Source: Corynebacterium hylobatis
GTDB taxonomy: Bacteria; Actinomycetota; Actinomycetes; Mycobacteriales; Mycobacteriaceae
Direction of reading: 5' to 3'
Assembly (NCBI RefSeq): GCF_003955685.1
Contig: NZ_RXHJ01000005.1
Span: 62,001-126,000 of the forward strand
DNA: 64,000 nucleotides
In this document: one piece after another, positions 35,280 through 44,958 of the stretch
Numbering within the stretch: position 1 is the stretch's first letter
Layout: every line of letters starts with the position of its first letter
Program-made: the position numbers and the translations under genes
The notes under the pieces: model-generated
Seen by the model: only the letters and a program-made list of their open reading frames with translations
Told to the model about the DNA's origin: nothing
Databases searched by the model: none

Positions 35280-35825
35280 TTACTTGCCCAGAGCCTTCAT
35301 GGCGCGGTCGTTGATCTCCTCGACCTCACCCTCGGCCTCGATGGTGATGATCTTGTCACCGTAGTGCTCGATCAGCGGGGCGGTCTCATCGCGGTAGACG
35401 CCGAGACGGGTGCGGATGGTCTCCTCGTTGTCATCGGCACGGCCGCGGGCGAGCATGCGCTCCACGACGACGTCTTCGGCGATCTGGAAGTTCAGCACAC
35501 CGTCGAGCTCGTGGCCGTTCTCGGCCAGCAGGTCCTTGAGGATGCCGGCCTGCTCCACCGTGCGGGGGAAGCCGTCGAGCAGGAAACCACCGGTGGCGTC
35601 AGCCTCCTCGAGACGGGACTTGACCATGCGGGCGGTGACATCGGTCGGCACGAGCTTGCCGGCGTCGATGTACTGCTTGGCTTCGACACCCAGCGGGGTG
35701 CCCTCACCGATGTTGGCGCGGAAGAGGTCACCGGTGGAGATGTGGGGCACGCCCAGCTTCTCGGAGAGGATGACGGCCTGGGTGCCCTTGCCGGCACCGG
35801 GGGGTCCGAGGAGTACAAGTCTCAT
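35280..35825 (-). CDS. adk: Adenylate kinase
   Basis: 181 residues, the short form without a LID zinc domain. The P-loop is [11 protein letters not shown] at about 7-17, with [25 protein letters not shown] and the short lid [15 protein letters not shown]. It interconverts 2 ADP with ATP and AMP. The ATG overlaps the secY stop (ATGA). Confidence 0.97.
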   Translation of the reverse strand: MRLVLLGPPGAGKGTQAVILSEKLGVPHISTGDLFRANIGEGTPLGVEAKQYIDAGKLVPTDVTARMVKSRLEEADATGGFLLDGFPRTVEQAGILKDLLAENGHELDGVLNFQIAEDVVVERMLARGRADDNEETIRTRLGVYRDETAPLIEHYGDKIITIEAEGEVEEINDRAMKALGK

Positions 35826-37144
35826 TTGAGCAGTCCTTCGTAGTTGCTTTGGAGAAGCTGGGATTCAATCTGCTTCACAGTGGTCAGGGCGACCGACACC
35901 ATGATGAGGATGGCCGTGCCGCCGAAGGCGGTCATACCGGCGCTGCTGTTGCCCACGCCCAGGTCGAGCGCGATGTTCGGCAGCACGGCGATGATGCCGA
36001 GGTAGGCGGCACCGACGAAGAGCAGACGGTTCATGACGAAACCGAGATACTCCGCGGTCGGCCGTCCCGGACGGATGCCCGGGATGAAGCCACCGTACTT
36101 CTTCATGTTATCCGCCTGCTCAGCCGGATCGTACTGGACCGACACATAGAAGTAGGAGAAGAAGATGATCAGGACGAAGTACAGGACGATGTACTGCCAG
36201 GATGCCGGGGTGAGCAGGTACTGGATGACGTTGCGCTGCCACCAGTTGTCAGCGGTCGCGGTCGAGCCGGAGTTGACGATCTCAGTGATGAGCACCGGCA
36301 TGTAGATCAGTGAGGAAGCGAAGATCACCGGGATGACGCCGGCCTGGTTGACCTTGAGCGGCAGGTAGGTGGAGGTGCCACCGTACTGACGACGTCCGAC
36401 CATACGCTTGGCGTACTGCACCGGAATGCGGCGCTGCCCCTGCTCCACGAAGACGACACCGACCACGAGGATGACGACGGCGACGAGCACGACGGCGAAC
36501 ATCACGCCACCGGAGGTCTGGAGGATGTTCATGCCGTCGGTCGGCAGGCTGGTGGCGATACCTGCGAAGATGAGCAGCGACATGCCGTTGCCGATGCCCT
36601 TCTCGGTGATCAGCTCACCGAGCCACATCACCAGTATGGCTCCCGAGGTCATGGTCACGACCAGGATGATGAGGTCCCACAGGGTGCGGTCCGCGGCGAG
36701 GACGGAGATGCCCTGGCCCAGCAGCTGCTCGCGGTCCGCCAGGGCGACGATGCCGGAGGACTGCAGCAGGGCCAGAGCCAGGGTGAGGTAGCGGGTGTAC
36801 TGCATCATCTTCGCCTGTCCCGACTGCCCCTCCTTCTTGAGCTCCTCGAAGTGCGGGATGACGACAGTGAGCAGCTGGACGATGATCGACGCCGTGATGT
36901 ACGGCATGATGCCGATGGCGAAGAGAGACAACTGCAGTAGCGCGCCACCCGAGAACAGGTTGATCAGCGAATAGACGCTGCCCTGCTCCTGGGTGAGATC
37001 ACGCAGGCGACCACTGATTGACGCATAGTCGACGCCCGGCGACGGGATCTGCGCACCTATGCGATAGATGATCACCATCAGCACTGTGAAGATGATCTTC
37101 TTGCGCAGGTCGACGTCCTTGAATGCCTGGATAATGGCGGACAC
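35822..37144 (-). CDS. secY: Preprotein translocase subunit SecY
   Basis: 440 residues with ten transmembrane helices. It is the channel of the Sec translocon in the cytoplasmic membrane. The N-terminal [20 protein letters not shown], the plug region, and [12 protein letters not shown] are family features. The GTG start is set by GGAGG at 5 nt; it gives 440 residues, the length of C. glutamicum SecY from memory. It is transcribed separately from rplO, because a terminator lies between. Confidence 0.97.
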   Translation of the reverse strand: MSAIIQAFKDVDLRKKIIFTVLMVIIYRIGAQIPSPGVDYASISGRLRDLTQEQGSVYSLINLFSGGALLQLSLFAIGIMPYITASIIVQLLTVVIPHFEELKKEGQSGQAKMMQYTRYLTLALALLQSSGIVALADREQLLGQGISVLAADRTLWDLIILVVTMTSGAILVMWLGELITEKGIGNGMSLLIFAGIATSLPTDGMNILQTSGGVMFAVVLVAVVILVVGVVFVEQGQRRIPVQYAKRMVGRRQYGGTSTYLPLKVNQAGVIPVIFASSLIYMPVLITEIVNSGSTATADNWWQRNVIQYLLTPASWQYIVLYFVLIIFFSYFYVSVQYDPAEQADNMKKYGGFIPGIRPGRPTAEYLGFVMNRLLFVGAAYLGIIAVLPNIALDLGVGNSSAGMTAFGGTAILIMVSVALTTVKQIESQLLQSNYEGLLK

Positions 37145-37435
37145 GAAGCCTCCTGGCCCCACAGAACTGACATGCGTATGCCAGGGGTGAGGGAATTGAC
37201 ACGATTGACTCGATCAGCCTACCAGCGCCCCGCGCATAGTCTGATTTGCGGCCTATTTAACACTTTTGTTTCCCCCGTAAGCACCGATCGCGGGGCATGC
37301 CCCTGCTTCTCGACGCCGTCTCCGTCCGGCGTGCGAACGCGTTCGCCTGGCTCGGCGTGGCAGCAGCCGTCTCGATCTTCTCCCCGGTCATCGCGCTTAC
37401 CATCGGGTGGGTCGTGTTGATCCCGCAGCAAAAAG
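37145..37435. other. secY upstream region, 291 bp
   Basis: Between secY and the rplO terminator. The stretch 37240-37270 is AT-rich (CTATTTAACACTTTT) and is the likeliest place for the secY promoter on the minus strand, but no exact hexamer pair stands out. A small plus-strand reading frame begins at 37297 (separate entry). Confidence 0.4.
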
Positions 37436-37503
37436 ACCGCACCCCCGCACTGAGTGAACAGTGCGGGGGTGCGGTACGACGCGGGCGTCGGGAAGCTGTC
37501 TAA
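37297..37503 (+). CDS. Possible small membrane protein (uncertain)
   Basis: 68 codons from ATG 37297. A single strongly hydrophobic segment ([20 protein letters not shown], then TIGWVVLI) is followed by QQKDR. The composition is protein-like. Against it: no ribosome site is visible, the 3' end runs through the rplO terminator hairpin and into the rplO stop region, and no family is recognised. Confidence 0.25.
   Translation: MPLLLDAVSVRRANAFAWLGVAAAVSIFSPVIALTIGWVVLIPQQKDRTPALSEQCGGAVRRGRREAV
37436..37475 (-). terminator. Terminator of the rpsH-rplO operon
   Basis: A perfect 17-bp stem (37436-37452 with 37459-37475) and a 6-nt loop. On the minus strand it is followed by TCTTTTTG. It follows rplO and isolates secY. 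Confidence 0.85.
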
Positions 37504-37949
37504 GCCTCGGTGACGGAACCGCCTGCTGCCTCGATCTTCTCGACGGCAGACTTGGAGAACTTGGTTGCGGTGACGTTCAGCTTGACGCCGAGATCGCCGT
37601 TACCCAGAACCTTCACCGGCTGCTTCGGGCGCACGAGGCCCGCTGCGACGATGTCGGCCACGGTGACGTCGCCACCGTTCGGGAAGGCCTTCTCGAGGTC
37701 GGAAACGTTGACGACCTGGAAGACGACCTTGTTCGGGTTCTTGAAGCCCTTGAGCTTCGGCAGACGCATCTGGAGCGGCATCTGGCCACCCTCAAATGCT
37801 GCCGACACCTTGTTGCGGGCGTGGGTGCCCTTGGTGCCGCGGCCGGCGGTCTTGCCGCCCTTGCCGCCTTCACCGCGACCGACGCGGTGCTTCGGCTTGT
37901 TTGCGCCCTTGGCCGGGCGCAGATCGTGGAGCTTGATGATATCGCTCAT
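37500..37949 (-). CDS. rplO: 50S ribosomal protein L15
   Basis: 149 residues. [22 protein letters not shown] at the N-terminus and the Gly-rich loop [14 protein letters not shown] are typical. It is the last gene of the spc-like unit, followed by a strong terminator. Confidence 0.97.
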   Translation of the reverse strand: MSDIIKLHDLRPAKGANKPKHRVGRGEGGKGGKTAGRGTKGTHARNKVSAAFEGGQMPLQMRLPKLKGFKNPNKVVFQVVNVSDLEKAFPNGGDVTVADIVAAGLVRPKQPVKVLGNGDLGVKLNVTATKFSKSAVEKIEAAGGSVTEA

Positions 37950-37955
37950 GTTTTA

Positions 37956-38141
37956 CTACTCCCCTGCCACTTCTTCAACGGTGACCAGGTGGCGCACGAC
38001 ATGCAGCATGCCACGGGTGGCATCGTTGTCCTGCTTGATCACGGACTGGCGGATCTTCCGCAGGCCCAGGGCCTGCAGGTTTGCACGGGTCTTCGGCTTC
38101 TCGCCGATGAGACCCTTGTCGAGGGTGATCTTCAGTGCCAT
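37956..38141 (-). CDS. rpmD: 50S ribosomal protein L30
   Basis: 61 residues. [20 protein letters not shown] and [20 protein letters not shown] match the L30 family. It lies between rpsE and rplO with gaps of 3 and 6 bp. Confidence 0.96.
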   Translation of the reverse strand: MALKITLDKGLIGEKPKTRANLQALGLRKIRQSVIKQDNDATRGMLHVVRHLVTVEEVAGE

Positions 38142-38144
38142 GGT

Positions 38145-38777
38145 CTACGCCTCCTGACCTGCGCGTGCACGCAGCATACGAGCCGGTGCGACCTCCTCGA
38201 GGGTCTTACCGCGACGTGCGGCAACCTCCTCGGGGCGGACGAGCTGCTTCAGGCCGGCCACGGTGGCGTGGACGACGTTGATGGCGTTGTCGGAGCCCAG
38301 GGACTTCGAGAGGATGTCCTGGATACCGGCGCACTCAAGCACCGGGCGGGCTGCGCCACCGGCGATGACACCGGTACCCGGGGCAGCCGGGCGGAGCATG
38401 ACGATGCCCGCTGCGGCCTCACCCTGGACCGGATGGGTGATGGTGCCACCGACCATCGGAACGCGGAAGAAGTTCTTGCGAGCCTCTTCGGCGCCCTTCT
38501 GGATAGCGGCCGGAACTTCCTTGGCCTTGCCGTAGCCGACGCCGACCATGCCCTGGCCGTCGCCCACGATCACGAGAGCGGTGAAGCTGAAGCGACGACC
38601 ACCCTTGACGACCTTGGAGACTCGGTTGATGGTGACGACGCGCTCGATGTACTGGTTGCGCTCGTCCTGCTGCTGGTTGCGGCGATCGTCGCGGCGGTTG
38701 CCGCCACGACGGTCGTTGCGCTCGTTGGTGTTGCTGTCGGCGGTGCGTCCGCCGTCACGCCGTTCACGTCCCGGCAT
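38145..38777 (-). CDS. rpsE: 30S ribosomal protein S5
   Basis: 210 residues. An Arg/Asn/Asp-rich N-terminal extension ([20 protein letters not shown]) precedes the core. [20 protein letters not shown] and [20 protein letters not shown] are S5 motifs. S5 acts in decoding fidelity. Confidence 0.97.
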   Translation of the reverse strand: MPGRERRDGGRTADSNTNERNDRRGGNRRDDRRNQQQDERNQYIERVVTINRVSKVVKGGRRFSFTALVIVGDGQGMVGVGYGKAKEVPAAIQKGAEEARKNFFRVPMVGGTITHPVQGEAAAGIVMLRPAAPGTGVIAGGAARPVLECAGIQDILSKSLGSDNAINVVHATVAGLKQLVRPEEVAARRGKTLEEVAPARMLRARAGQEA

Positions 38778-38817
38778 TACGCGATCCTTCCGTAGATGTT
38801 CATGATGGTGGTGGTCA

Positions 38818-39222
38818 TTAGAACTTCAGACCACCTTCACGGGCGGCGTCAGCCAGAGCGGCGATGCGGCCGTGGTACTTGTAGCCCGCACGGTCGAAGA
38901 CGACCTGCTCGATGCCGGCTGCCTTGGCACGCTCGGCGATCAGCTCGCCGACCTTGGCGCCCTTGGCCTTCTTGTCGCCTTCGAGAGCGCGGACGTCCGG
39001 CTCCATGGTGGAGGCGGCAGCCAGGGTGTGGCCGGCCAGGTCGTCGATGACCTGGACGTGCAGGTGGCGGGAGGTGCGGTGCACGACCAGACGCGGCGCC
39101 TCGGGGGTGCCACGCAGGGTCTTGCGGATACGGAAGTGACGGCGTGCGCGGGCTTCGCGTCGGCGGGTGGAGATGTCCTTGCCGACCGGCGTGCGCTTGG
39201 TGTTCTGTGCAGTGTTGCTCAT
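38818..39222 (-). CDS. rplR: 50S ribosomal protein L18
   Basis: 134 residues. [18 protein letters not shown] and [19 protein letters not shown] match L18, which binds 5S rRNA. The basic N-terminus ([15 protein letters not shown]) is usual. Confidence 0.97.
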   Translation of the reverse strand: MSNTAQNTKRTPVGKDISTRRREARARRHFRIRKTLRGTPEAPRLVVHRTSRHLHVQVIDDLAGHTLAAASTMEPDVRALEGDKKAKGAKVGELIAERAKAAGIEQVVFDRAGYKYHGRIAALADAAREGGLKF

Positions 39223-39224
39223 GC

Positions 39225-39761
39225 TTACTTACCCGTCTTTCCGACCTTGCGGCGGACCTGCTCGCCCTCGTAGCGGATGCCCTTGCCCTTGTAGGGGTCG
39301 TCCTTCCGCAGACGACGGATGTTGGCGGCGATCTGTCCGACCTGCTGCTTGTCAATACCCGTGATGGAGAACTTGGTGTTCCCGTCAACCGCGAAGGAGA
39401 TGCCCTCCGGGGCCTCGATGAGGATCGGGTGGGAGTAGCCGAGGGCGAACTCGAGGTTCTTGCCCTTGGCCTGGACGCGGTAGCCCACGCCGAAGATCTC
39501 CATCTTGATGGTGTAGCCCTCGGTCACACCGACAACAAGGTTGTTGACGAGCGAGCGGGACAGACCGTGCAGTGCACGGTTCTGGCGGTTGTCATCCGGA
39601 CGGGTGACAACGATCTCGTTCTCCTCGACGGCGACGGCGATCGGGGCCGGAACCTCGAAGGACAGGGTGCCCTTAGGACCCTTGACCTCGACGTTCTGGC
39701 CGTTCACCGTGGTGGTGACGCCGGAGGGGATGGTGATCGGGTTTTTGCCGATACGCGACAT
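39225..39761 (-). CDS. rplF: 50S ribosomal protein L6
   Basis: 178 residues. [15 protein letters not shown] at the N-terminus, the [13 protein letters not shown] region and the C-terminal motif [19 protein letters not shown]. It sits near the factor-binding site of the 50S subunit. Confidence 0.98.
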   Translation of the reverse strand: MSRIGKNPITIPSGVTTTVNGQNVEVKGPKGTLSFEVPAPIAVAVEENEIVVTRPDDNRQNRALHGLSRSLVNNLVVGVTEGYTIKMEIFGVGYRVQAKGKNLEFALGYSHPILIEAPEGISFAVDGNTKFSITGIDKQQVGQIAANIRRLRKDDPYKGKGIRYEGEQVRRKVGKTGK

Positions 39762-39777
39762 GTTGCTTGATCCTCCC

Positions 39778-40176
39778 TTACCAGACGTAGGCGAGGACTT
39801 CTCCGCCTACACCCTTCTCGGTTGCCTGGCGGTCGGTCAGGAGACCCTGGGACGTGGAGATGATCGCCACGCCCAGGCCACCGAGGACCTGCGGCAGGTT
39901 GGTGGACTTGGCGTACACGCGCAGACCCGGCTTGGAGACGCGGCGGACACCAGCGATGGAACGCTCGCGGGACGGGCCGTACTTCAGCTCCAGGGACAGG
40001 GTCTTGCCGACCTTGGCGTCCTCGAGGTTGTAGTCGGCGATGTAGCCCTCCTGCTTGAGGATCTCCGCGATGTTGATCTTCAGCTTGGAGGAAGGCATCG
40101 ACACGGTCTCGTGGTGCGCATGGTTTGCGTTGCGCACGCGCGACAGCATGTCGGCAATGGGGTCAGTCATGGTCAT
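39778..40176 (-). CDS. rpsH: 30S ribosomal protein S8
   Basis: 132 residues. [20 protein letters not shown] at the start; [10 protein letters not shown] and the C-terminal [12 protein letters not shown] are S8 motifs. It is the first gene of its unit. The expected rpsN (S14) between rplE and rpsH is missing, and a 3.3-kb insertion takes its place. Confidence 0.98.
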   Translation of the reverse strand: MTMTDPIADMLSRVRNANHAHHETVSMPSSKLKINIAEILKQEGYIADYNLEDAKVGKTLSLELKYGPSRERSIAGVRRVSKPGLRVYAKSTNLPQVLGGLGVAIISTSQGLLTDRQATEKGVGGEVLAYVW

Positions 40177-40494
40177 ATGTGGTGACCGTTTACCTTTCTT
40201 GCTGCGGTTCCCTTCCCACCGGGGCGTTCACCGGGTGTTCCGTCGGGCCACTTGACGCTCCCGCGGACTCAGTAGTCCGGGGCGCTCGCTGCCACTTTCC
40301 ACCCGGTCGCCAGTGTTGGCGGGGGGCCTGCAACAAAGTTGGATGTTCAGTTCTTGGATGGTCCTGGGCGCCCCACAGGGGCAGACACAAGTCCAGCGGC
40401 CAAGGCTACCCCCTCGCGGGGGCAGAACAAAATCGCCCCTCAGACACGGTTCCATCGCCGGAACCCGGTGCAGAGGAGGAAGCTCCCCGCATCC
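40177..40494 (-). other. Long rpsH leader and promoter region
   Basis: 318 bp without a gene. On the minus strand TTGTTC and TAGCCT, 16 bp apart near 40432-40405, are a weak promoter candidate. A hairpin around CGGACT-ACTG-AGTCCG lies at about 40267-40282, and CCCCCTCGCGGGGG at about 40409-40422 is a second small palindrome. The length suggests a ribosomal-protein-regulated leader. Confidence 0.35.
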
Positions 40495-40524
40495 TTGACG
40501 ACAATGATCATTTCATTATCATTG
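40495..40524 (+). promoter_or_regulatory. Candidate BCCT promoter overlapped by an inverted repeat
   Basis: TTGACG (40495-40500) and TATCAT (40517-40522) are 16 bp apart. An inverted repeat CAATGAT-N9-ATCATTG (40502-40508 with 40518-40524) covers the spacer and -10, the classic place for a repressor. It leaves about 175 nt of leader before the BCCT start. Confidence 0.4.
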
Positions 40525-40703
40525 AACCGTCTCCCCTCGTATTAATTCTGAGGGAGAGCAAGGTTGTGTGCAGCGAAATCCCGTGGAGAGCCGATCGTCG
40601 GCGGTACGATCGACGCAAGGGGGACGATGCGTCGACCACGGGCTCCGCTGCTTTACGTCTGCCGGGAATCTCCCCGGCGTGAGCGAAAGAGAGTGAACGC
40701 CCT

Positions 40704-42944
40704 ATGGCTGACCCCGAGGACATCAGCGCGCCCGAACAGAAACTGAAGAAACTTTCTGAACCCCTCGACAAGCTCCGGACCCGCCAACGCACCCCGCGCG
40801 ATACCGAGCGGGAGGAGAACCGTCCGCCCACCTCCTCCAAGGAGCTGCTGAAGGGCGCGTCGGAAATCCCCAAGGACACCCGGATCCGCGTCAACTGGCG
40901 GGTGCTGAGCATCTCCTCGGCCGTCATCCTGGCCTTCTCCCTCTGGGCGGTCTTCGCCCCCGCGCACGCCGCCGCCACCATGCAGTCGCTGGTGCTGTGG
41001 GTCGGCGACAACCTCGGCTGGGTCTACGTGGTCACCGTGACCATCGTGATCGGCTTCGTCATCTGGGTCGCGTTCTCCCGGGAGGGCAGCGTCCGGTTGG
41101 GGCCCGACCACTCCCGTCCCCAGTACCGCCTGGTGACCTGGGTGGCCATGCTCTTCGCCGCCGGCGTGGGCATCGACATGCTCTTCTACTCCGTGACCGG
41201 CCCCATCAGCCACTACATCAACCCGCCGAACGCGGACCCGCAGAGCCCTGCGGCCCTGCAGGACTCCGTCATCTGGACCATGTTCCACTACGGCATGGCC
41301 GGCTGGGCGATGTATTCGCTGCTTGGCATGGCCATGGGCTACTTCGCCTACCGCTGGGGCATGCCCCTGTCAATCCGTGCCGCCCTCTACCCGCTGCTGG
41401 GCCGACGGGTGCGCGGCGCCACCGGTGACATCCTCGACATCATCGTCCTGGTGGGCACCGTGATGGGTGTCGCCACCTCCATGGGCATCGGTGTCGTGCT
41501 GCTCAACGTCGGTTTCTCCCTGCTCTTCGGCCTGCCGCAGGGACTGGGAATGCAGGTGGCCCTCGTCGCCGTGGCTGTCGTGATGACCATCGCGGCCTGT
41601 ACCTCGGGCGTGGACAAGGGCATCCGCATCATCTCCGAGCTCAACCTCTGGGTGGCCGCCGCGATGATGCTCTACATCCTCGTCACCGGCAAGACCGCCT
41701 TCCTCCTCAACTCCCTGGTGGAGAACATCGGGCGCTTCCTGTGGACCATGCCCCAGCGCATCACCCAGACCATGGGCTATGAGGTCGACGGTGGCGAGTG
41801 GATGTCCGGCAACACCCTGTTCTTCTGGGCGTTCTGGCTGGCGTGGGGTCCGTTCGTCGGCCTGTTCCTGGCGCGTATCTCGCGTGGCCGCACCCTGCGG
41901 GAGTTCGTCATCGCCGCCATCACCATCCCCGTGCTCTGTGACCTGGTGATCGTCTCCCTCTTCGGCAACAGCGCCATCAATGAGGTCGTCTTCCAGGGCA
42001 ACACCGCCTTCGGGCAGCTGGCCATCGAGAGCCCGGAGCGCGGCTGGTACGCCCTGCTCGAGATGTTCCCCGGAGCAATGTTCCTCATCGGCCTGGCCAC
42101 CCTGTCCGGCCTGCTGTTCTACCTGACCTCCGCCAACTCCGGCGCCATGGTCATGTCCAACTTCTCCTCCTCCATCCCCAACCCCTCGGAGGACGGCCCC
42201 AAATGGCTGCGCATCTACTGGGCAGTGATCACCGCGGTGCTCACCATCGCGATGCTGCTCGCCGGTGGCGTGGTCACAATGGAGTACGCGACACTGATCT
42301 TCGCGCTGCCGGTGACGATCGTGGCCTACCTGGTCATGTTCTCCTTCACCAAGGCGCTGCGCATGGAGAAGGCCGACCGTGAGGGCCAGACCCTGCGCCG
42401 ACGCACCGAGGCCGCGACAGGTGGCCGGGCCCCCGAGCGCAACTGGCGTCAGCGCCTGGCGGGTGTCCGCAACTACCCCTCGGAGAAGGCCTCCCACCGC
42501 TACCTCGAGGAGACCGTCGCCCCGGCGCTGGAGCAGGTCGCCGCAGAGTTCGGGGAGCAGGGATACAACGTGTCCTACACCTCCGAGGGTGACGAGCTGA
42601 CCTCGCTGCCGACCCACTCGCTGCATGTGTACATCCCGGAGGAGCGCACGTTCCTCTACCGGGTGGGGGCGGTGCCGACCGCTGTGCCGACCTTCGGCGC
42701 CCGCCCCTCCCCGAGGATCCAGGAGTACCTCCGTCTGGAGGTCTTCACCGAGACAGGTTCCGAGGGTTACGACATCTACGGTCTCACGCAGGGCCAGCTC
42801 ATCGACGATGTCATCGACCGTTTCGAGGGCCACATCAGCTTCCTGAACTACTCGGCGACCGTCCTGACCGCCTCCGTCCTCACTCCCCCGGTCGTGCCCA
42901 CCCCGCAGGTGGAGGAGGGTCCGGAGGTCACCGACCCCCGGTAG
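40704..42944 (+). CDS. BCCT-family osmolyte transporter (betaine/choline/carnitine type)
   Basis: 746 residues. A hydrophilic N-terminus of about 70 residues is followed by twelve predicted helices (about 75-565). The central BCCT signature is FWAFWLAWGPFVGLFLARIS, with MFHYGMAGWAMY in the substrate region. The C-terminal about 180 residues form a cytoplasmic BetT-type domain (YIPEERTFLYRVG). It would import compatible solutes with Na+ or H+; the substrate is not determinable. It sits in an insertion of the ribosomal cluster, transcribed opposite to the ribosomal genes. The start follows AAAGAGAGTGAAC. Confidence 0.92.
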   Translation: MADPEDISAPEQKLKKLSEPLDKLRTRQRTPRDTEREENRPPTSSKELLKGASEIPKDTRIRVNWRVLSISSAVILAFSLWAVFAPAHAAATMQSLVLWVGDNLGWVYVVTVTIVIGFVIWVAFSREGSVRLGPDHSRPQYRLVTWVAMLFAAGVGIDMLFYSVTGPISHYINPPNADPQSPAALQDSVIWTMFHYGMAGWAMYSLLGMAMGYFAYRWGMPLSIRAALYPLLGRRVRGATGDILDIIVLVGTVMGVATSMGIGVVLLNVGFSLLFGLPQGLGMQVALVAVAVVMTIAACTSGVDKGIRIISELNLWVAAAMMLYILVTGKTAFLLNSLVENIGRFLWTMPQRITQTMGYEVDGGEWMSGNTLFFWAFWLAWGPFVGLFLARISRGRTLREFVIAAITIPVLCDLVIVSLFGNSAINEVVFQGNTAFGQLAIESPERGWYALLEMFPGAMFLIGLATLSGLLFYLTSANSGAMVMSNFSSSIPNPSEDGPKWLRIYWAVITAVLTIAMLLAGGVVTMEYATLIFALPVTIVAYLVMFSFTKALRMEKADREGQTLRRRTEAATGGRAPERNWRQRLAGVRNYPSEKASHRYLEETVAPALEQVAAEFGEQGYNVSYTSEGDELTSLPTHSLHVYIPEERTFLYRVGAVPTAVPTFGARPSPRIQEYLRLEVFTETGSEGYDIYGLTQGQLIDDVIDRFEGHISFLNYSATVLTASVLTPPVVPTPQVEEGPEVTDPR

Positions 42945-42957
42945 TCCGCTTATCGAC

Positions 42958-42988
42958 GCCCCGTGTGTCGTTCTTTCGACGGTGGGGC
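42958..42988 (+). terminator. Probable terminator after the BCCT gene
   Basis: An imperfect hairpin with GCCCC/GGGGC and GTCG/CGAC arms and a TTCTTT loop, 14 bp after the stop. Confidence 0.4.
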
Positions 42989-43093
42989 AGGGTCCCGACC
43001 CTGGATGGGACACCCTCACCGTCCTGGTCTCCATCATCCTGCTCATCCCCCGACAACGCAGGCCGGGAGGAGAAGGTCTGAGACATCCTCCAC

Positions 43094-43420
43094 TCAGGCC
43101 GGCGGGGCCGGACACTCGAGCACGTCGATCGAGTTGCCCGTCAGGAGACCGAGATGCGGGTGCGCGGCGAACATCTGCAGGACCTGCTCCTGGGATGGGG
43201 CCTCGACGATCGCGTACGCGACCTTGGTGTCCTCGAAGCGGTCTGCGCCGGTCGAGGTGAGGCGTATCTTCTGGTGCAACGGCGCGCCCGGATCAACCAG
43301 TGAGTCCCCGACGGAATCCACCCAGGCTGCCCATCTCCGGAGGAACTCGGCGTTCGCCTCCGGGGTGAGGCTGCCACGTTCCTCTTCGGTGGCCGAACCG
43401 AGGGATCCGGGAGACAACAT
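43094..43420 (-). CDS. YCII-like small protein behind the rplE terminator
   Basis: 108 residues. RRWAAWVDSVGDSLVDPGAPL followed by AYAIVEAPSQEQVLQMFAAH and SIDVLEC match the layout of YCII-related proteins, a dimeric ferredoxin-like fold of mostly unknown function. The first in-frame start (ATG 43420) directly touches the 24-bp terminator hairpin of the rplE unit, leaving no room for a promoter and no normal ribosome site. It may depend on read-through, or the true start may be further in, or it may be decaying. Confidence 0.65.
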   Translation of the reverse strand: MLSPGSLGSATEEERGSLTPEANAEFLRRWAAWVDSVGDSLVDPGAPLHQKIRLTSTGADRFEDTKVAYAIVEAPSQEQVLQMFAAHPHLGLLTGNSIDVLECPAPPA

Positions 43421-43471
43421 GAATCAGCGACGCCCCCTGGTACCGGGGGTACCAGGGGGCGTCGCTGATTC
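43421..43471 (-). terminator. 24-bp hairpin terminator after rplE
   Basis: A perfect 24-bp stem (43421-43444 with 43448-43471) with a 3-nt loop. It is among the longest perfect inverted repeats of the window. The tail lacks a U-run. Confidence 0.8.
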
Positions 43472-43488
43472 AACTGCGGGGCAGGTGA

Positions 43489-44043
43489 CTACTTCTTGAA
43501 CGGGAAGCCGAGCTCGCGGAGCAGAGCACGACCCTCGTCGTTGTCGGTCGCGGTGGTGACGACGGTGATGTCCATACCACGCGGGCGATCGATCTTGTCG
43601 ACGTCGATCTCGTAGAACATGGTCTGCTCGGTGAGGCCGAAGGTGTAGTTGCCGTGGCCGTCGAACTGCTGGTCGGAGAGACCGCGGAAGTCACGGATAC
43701 GCGGCAGGGCCACGGTCAGCAGACGGTCCAGGAACTCCCACATGCGGTCGCCACGCAGGGTGACCTTCGCGCCGATCGGCATGCCCTCGCGGAGCTTGAA
43801 GTTCGCGATGGACTGCTTGGCGCGACGCAGCTGCGGCTTCTGGCCGGTGATCAGGGTGAGGTCCTCGAGGGCACCGTTGATCAGCTTGGAGTCACGGGCG
43901 GCGTCACCGACGCCCATGTTGACGATGACCTTCTCGACGCCGGGGATCTGCATGACGTTGTCGAAGGAGAATTCCTCACCGAGCTTGGTGCGGATCTCCT
44001 CGCGGTAGCGGGTCTTGAGACGGGGGGTGTAGTTCTCGCTCAT
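43489..44043 (-). CDS. rplE: 50S ribosomal protein L5
   Basis: 184 residues. [38 protein letters not shown] and [14 protein letters not shown] are L5 motifs. It binds 5S rRNA. It ends the rplN-rplX-rplE unit before a strong terminator. Confidence 0.98.
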   Translation of the reverse strand: MSENYTPRLKTRYREEIRTKLGEEFSFDNVMQIPGVEKVIVNMGVGDAARDSKLINGALEDLTLITGQKPQLRRAKQSIANFKLREGMPIGAKVTLRGDRMWEFLDRLLTVALPRIRDFRGLSDQQFDGHGNYTFGLTEQTMFYEIDVDKIDRPRGMDITVVTTATDNDEGRALLRELGFPFKK

Positions 44044-44045
44044 GC

Positions 44046-44360
44046 CTAGATGTCCTTCCCGTTACGACGCGAGATACGGACCTTCTTGCCGTTCTCGTCG
44101 AAGCGGTAGCCGACGCGGGTCGGGTCGCCGTCCGAGTCGATGACCATCACGTTGGAGACGTGGATCGGTGCCTCCTGGGTGACGATGCCGCCGGACTGTG
44201 CGCCACGCTCCTGAGAGGAGTCGGCGACGTGCTTCTTGATGCGGTTGACGCCCTCGACGAGGACCTTGTCGGTCTTCGGGAACGCCTGGATGACCTTGCC
44301 CTTGGCGCCCTTATCGGGGCCAGAGATGACGAGGACCATATCGCCCTTGTGAATCTTCAA
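44046..44360 (-). CDS. rplX: 50S ribosomal protein L24
   Basis: 104 residues. The KOW motif is [20 protein letters not shown], followed by [10 protein letters not shown]. It starts 50S assembly. It is 1 bp from rplN and 2 bp from rplE. Confidence 0.98.
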   Translation of the reverse strand: MKIHKGDMVLVISGPDKGAKGKVIQAFPKTDKVLVEGVNRIKKHVADSSQERGAQSGGIVTQEAPIHVSNVMVIDSDGDPTRVGYRFDENGKKVRISRRNGKDI

Positions 44361-44729
44361 CTAGATCACCTCCGGAGCCAGCGACACGATCTTCATGAAC
44401 TTCTTGTCGCGCAGTTCGCGTGCGACAGGGCCGAAGATGCGGGTACCGCGGGGCTCGTTGTCAGGCTTGATGATAACGGCAGCGTTCTCATCGAAACGGA
44501 TGTAGGAGCCGTCGGTACGACGGGTCTCCTTCTTGGCGCGGACAATGACGGCCTTGACGATTTCGCCGGCCTTCACGTTGCCGCCCGGGGCGGCCTCCTT
44601 GACAGTGGCGACGATGGTGTCGCCAATGCCAGCAAAGCGTCGACCGGAACCGCCGAGCACGCGGATGCACAGAATCTCCCGTGCACCGGTGTTGTCGGCG
44701 ACCTTGAGACGCGATTCCTGCTGGATCAC
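44361..44729 (-). CDS. rplN: 50S ribosomal protein L14
   Basis: 122 residues. [20 protein letters not shown] and [20 protein letters not shown] are family motifs. The GTG start follows AAGGAGACC; it gives the standard length, while the longer open frame has no similarity. It is the first gene of its unit, since rpsQ is followed by a terminator and two unrelated genes intervene. Confidence 0.98.
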   Translation of the reverse strand: MIQQESRLKVADNTGAREILCIRVLGGSGRRFAGIGDTIVATVKEAAPGGNVKAGEIVKAVIVRAKKETRRTDGSYIRFDENAAVIIKPDNEPRGTRIFGPVARELRDKKFMKIVSLAPEVI

Positions 44730-44789
44730 GATGGGTCTCCTTGACCTGGATTGATGTGCGCCAGATTTCCGGCCTGGACGCACCTGGTC

Positions 44790-44819
44790 TATGTCTTGCT
44801 TGCTTCCCGAACCTGTCAA
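44790..44819 (-). promoter_or_regulatory. Candidate rplN promoter
   Basis: Minus strand: TTGACA (44819-44814), an 18-bp spacer, then GACATA (44795-44790). It lies 60 bp before rplN. A second TTGACC further upstream is weaker. Confidence 0.4.
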
Positions 44820-44958
44820 CGAACCTGCCTGCGGAACAGCGGGCGGTCGAGGGGTCTCGCTGAGGGGCCCGGAAAATAAGCACACCTCAACGACCAGTAC
44901 GGTCAACCTGGACAGTGAACCATATCTGCAGGCCGGAATCCAAATCCCGGCCCCGGCC

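Noticed and set aside
40502..40524. Fur or Zur box in front of the BCCT gene
   Set aside because: One half (TGATAAT on the minus strand) looks Fur-like, but the second half does not match and the repeat has a 9-bp spacer.
40177..43488. Search for rpsN (S14) between rplE and rpsH
   Set aside because: No S14-like sequence was found; the interval holds the BCCT and YCII-like genes.
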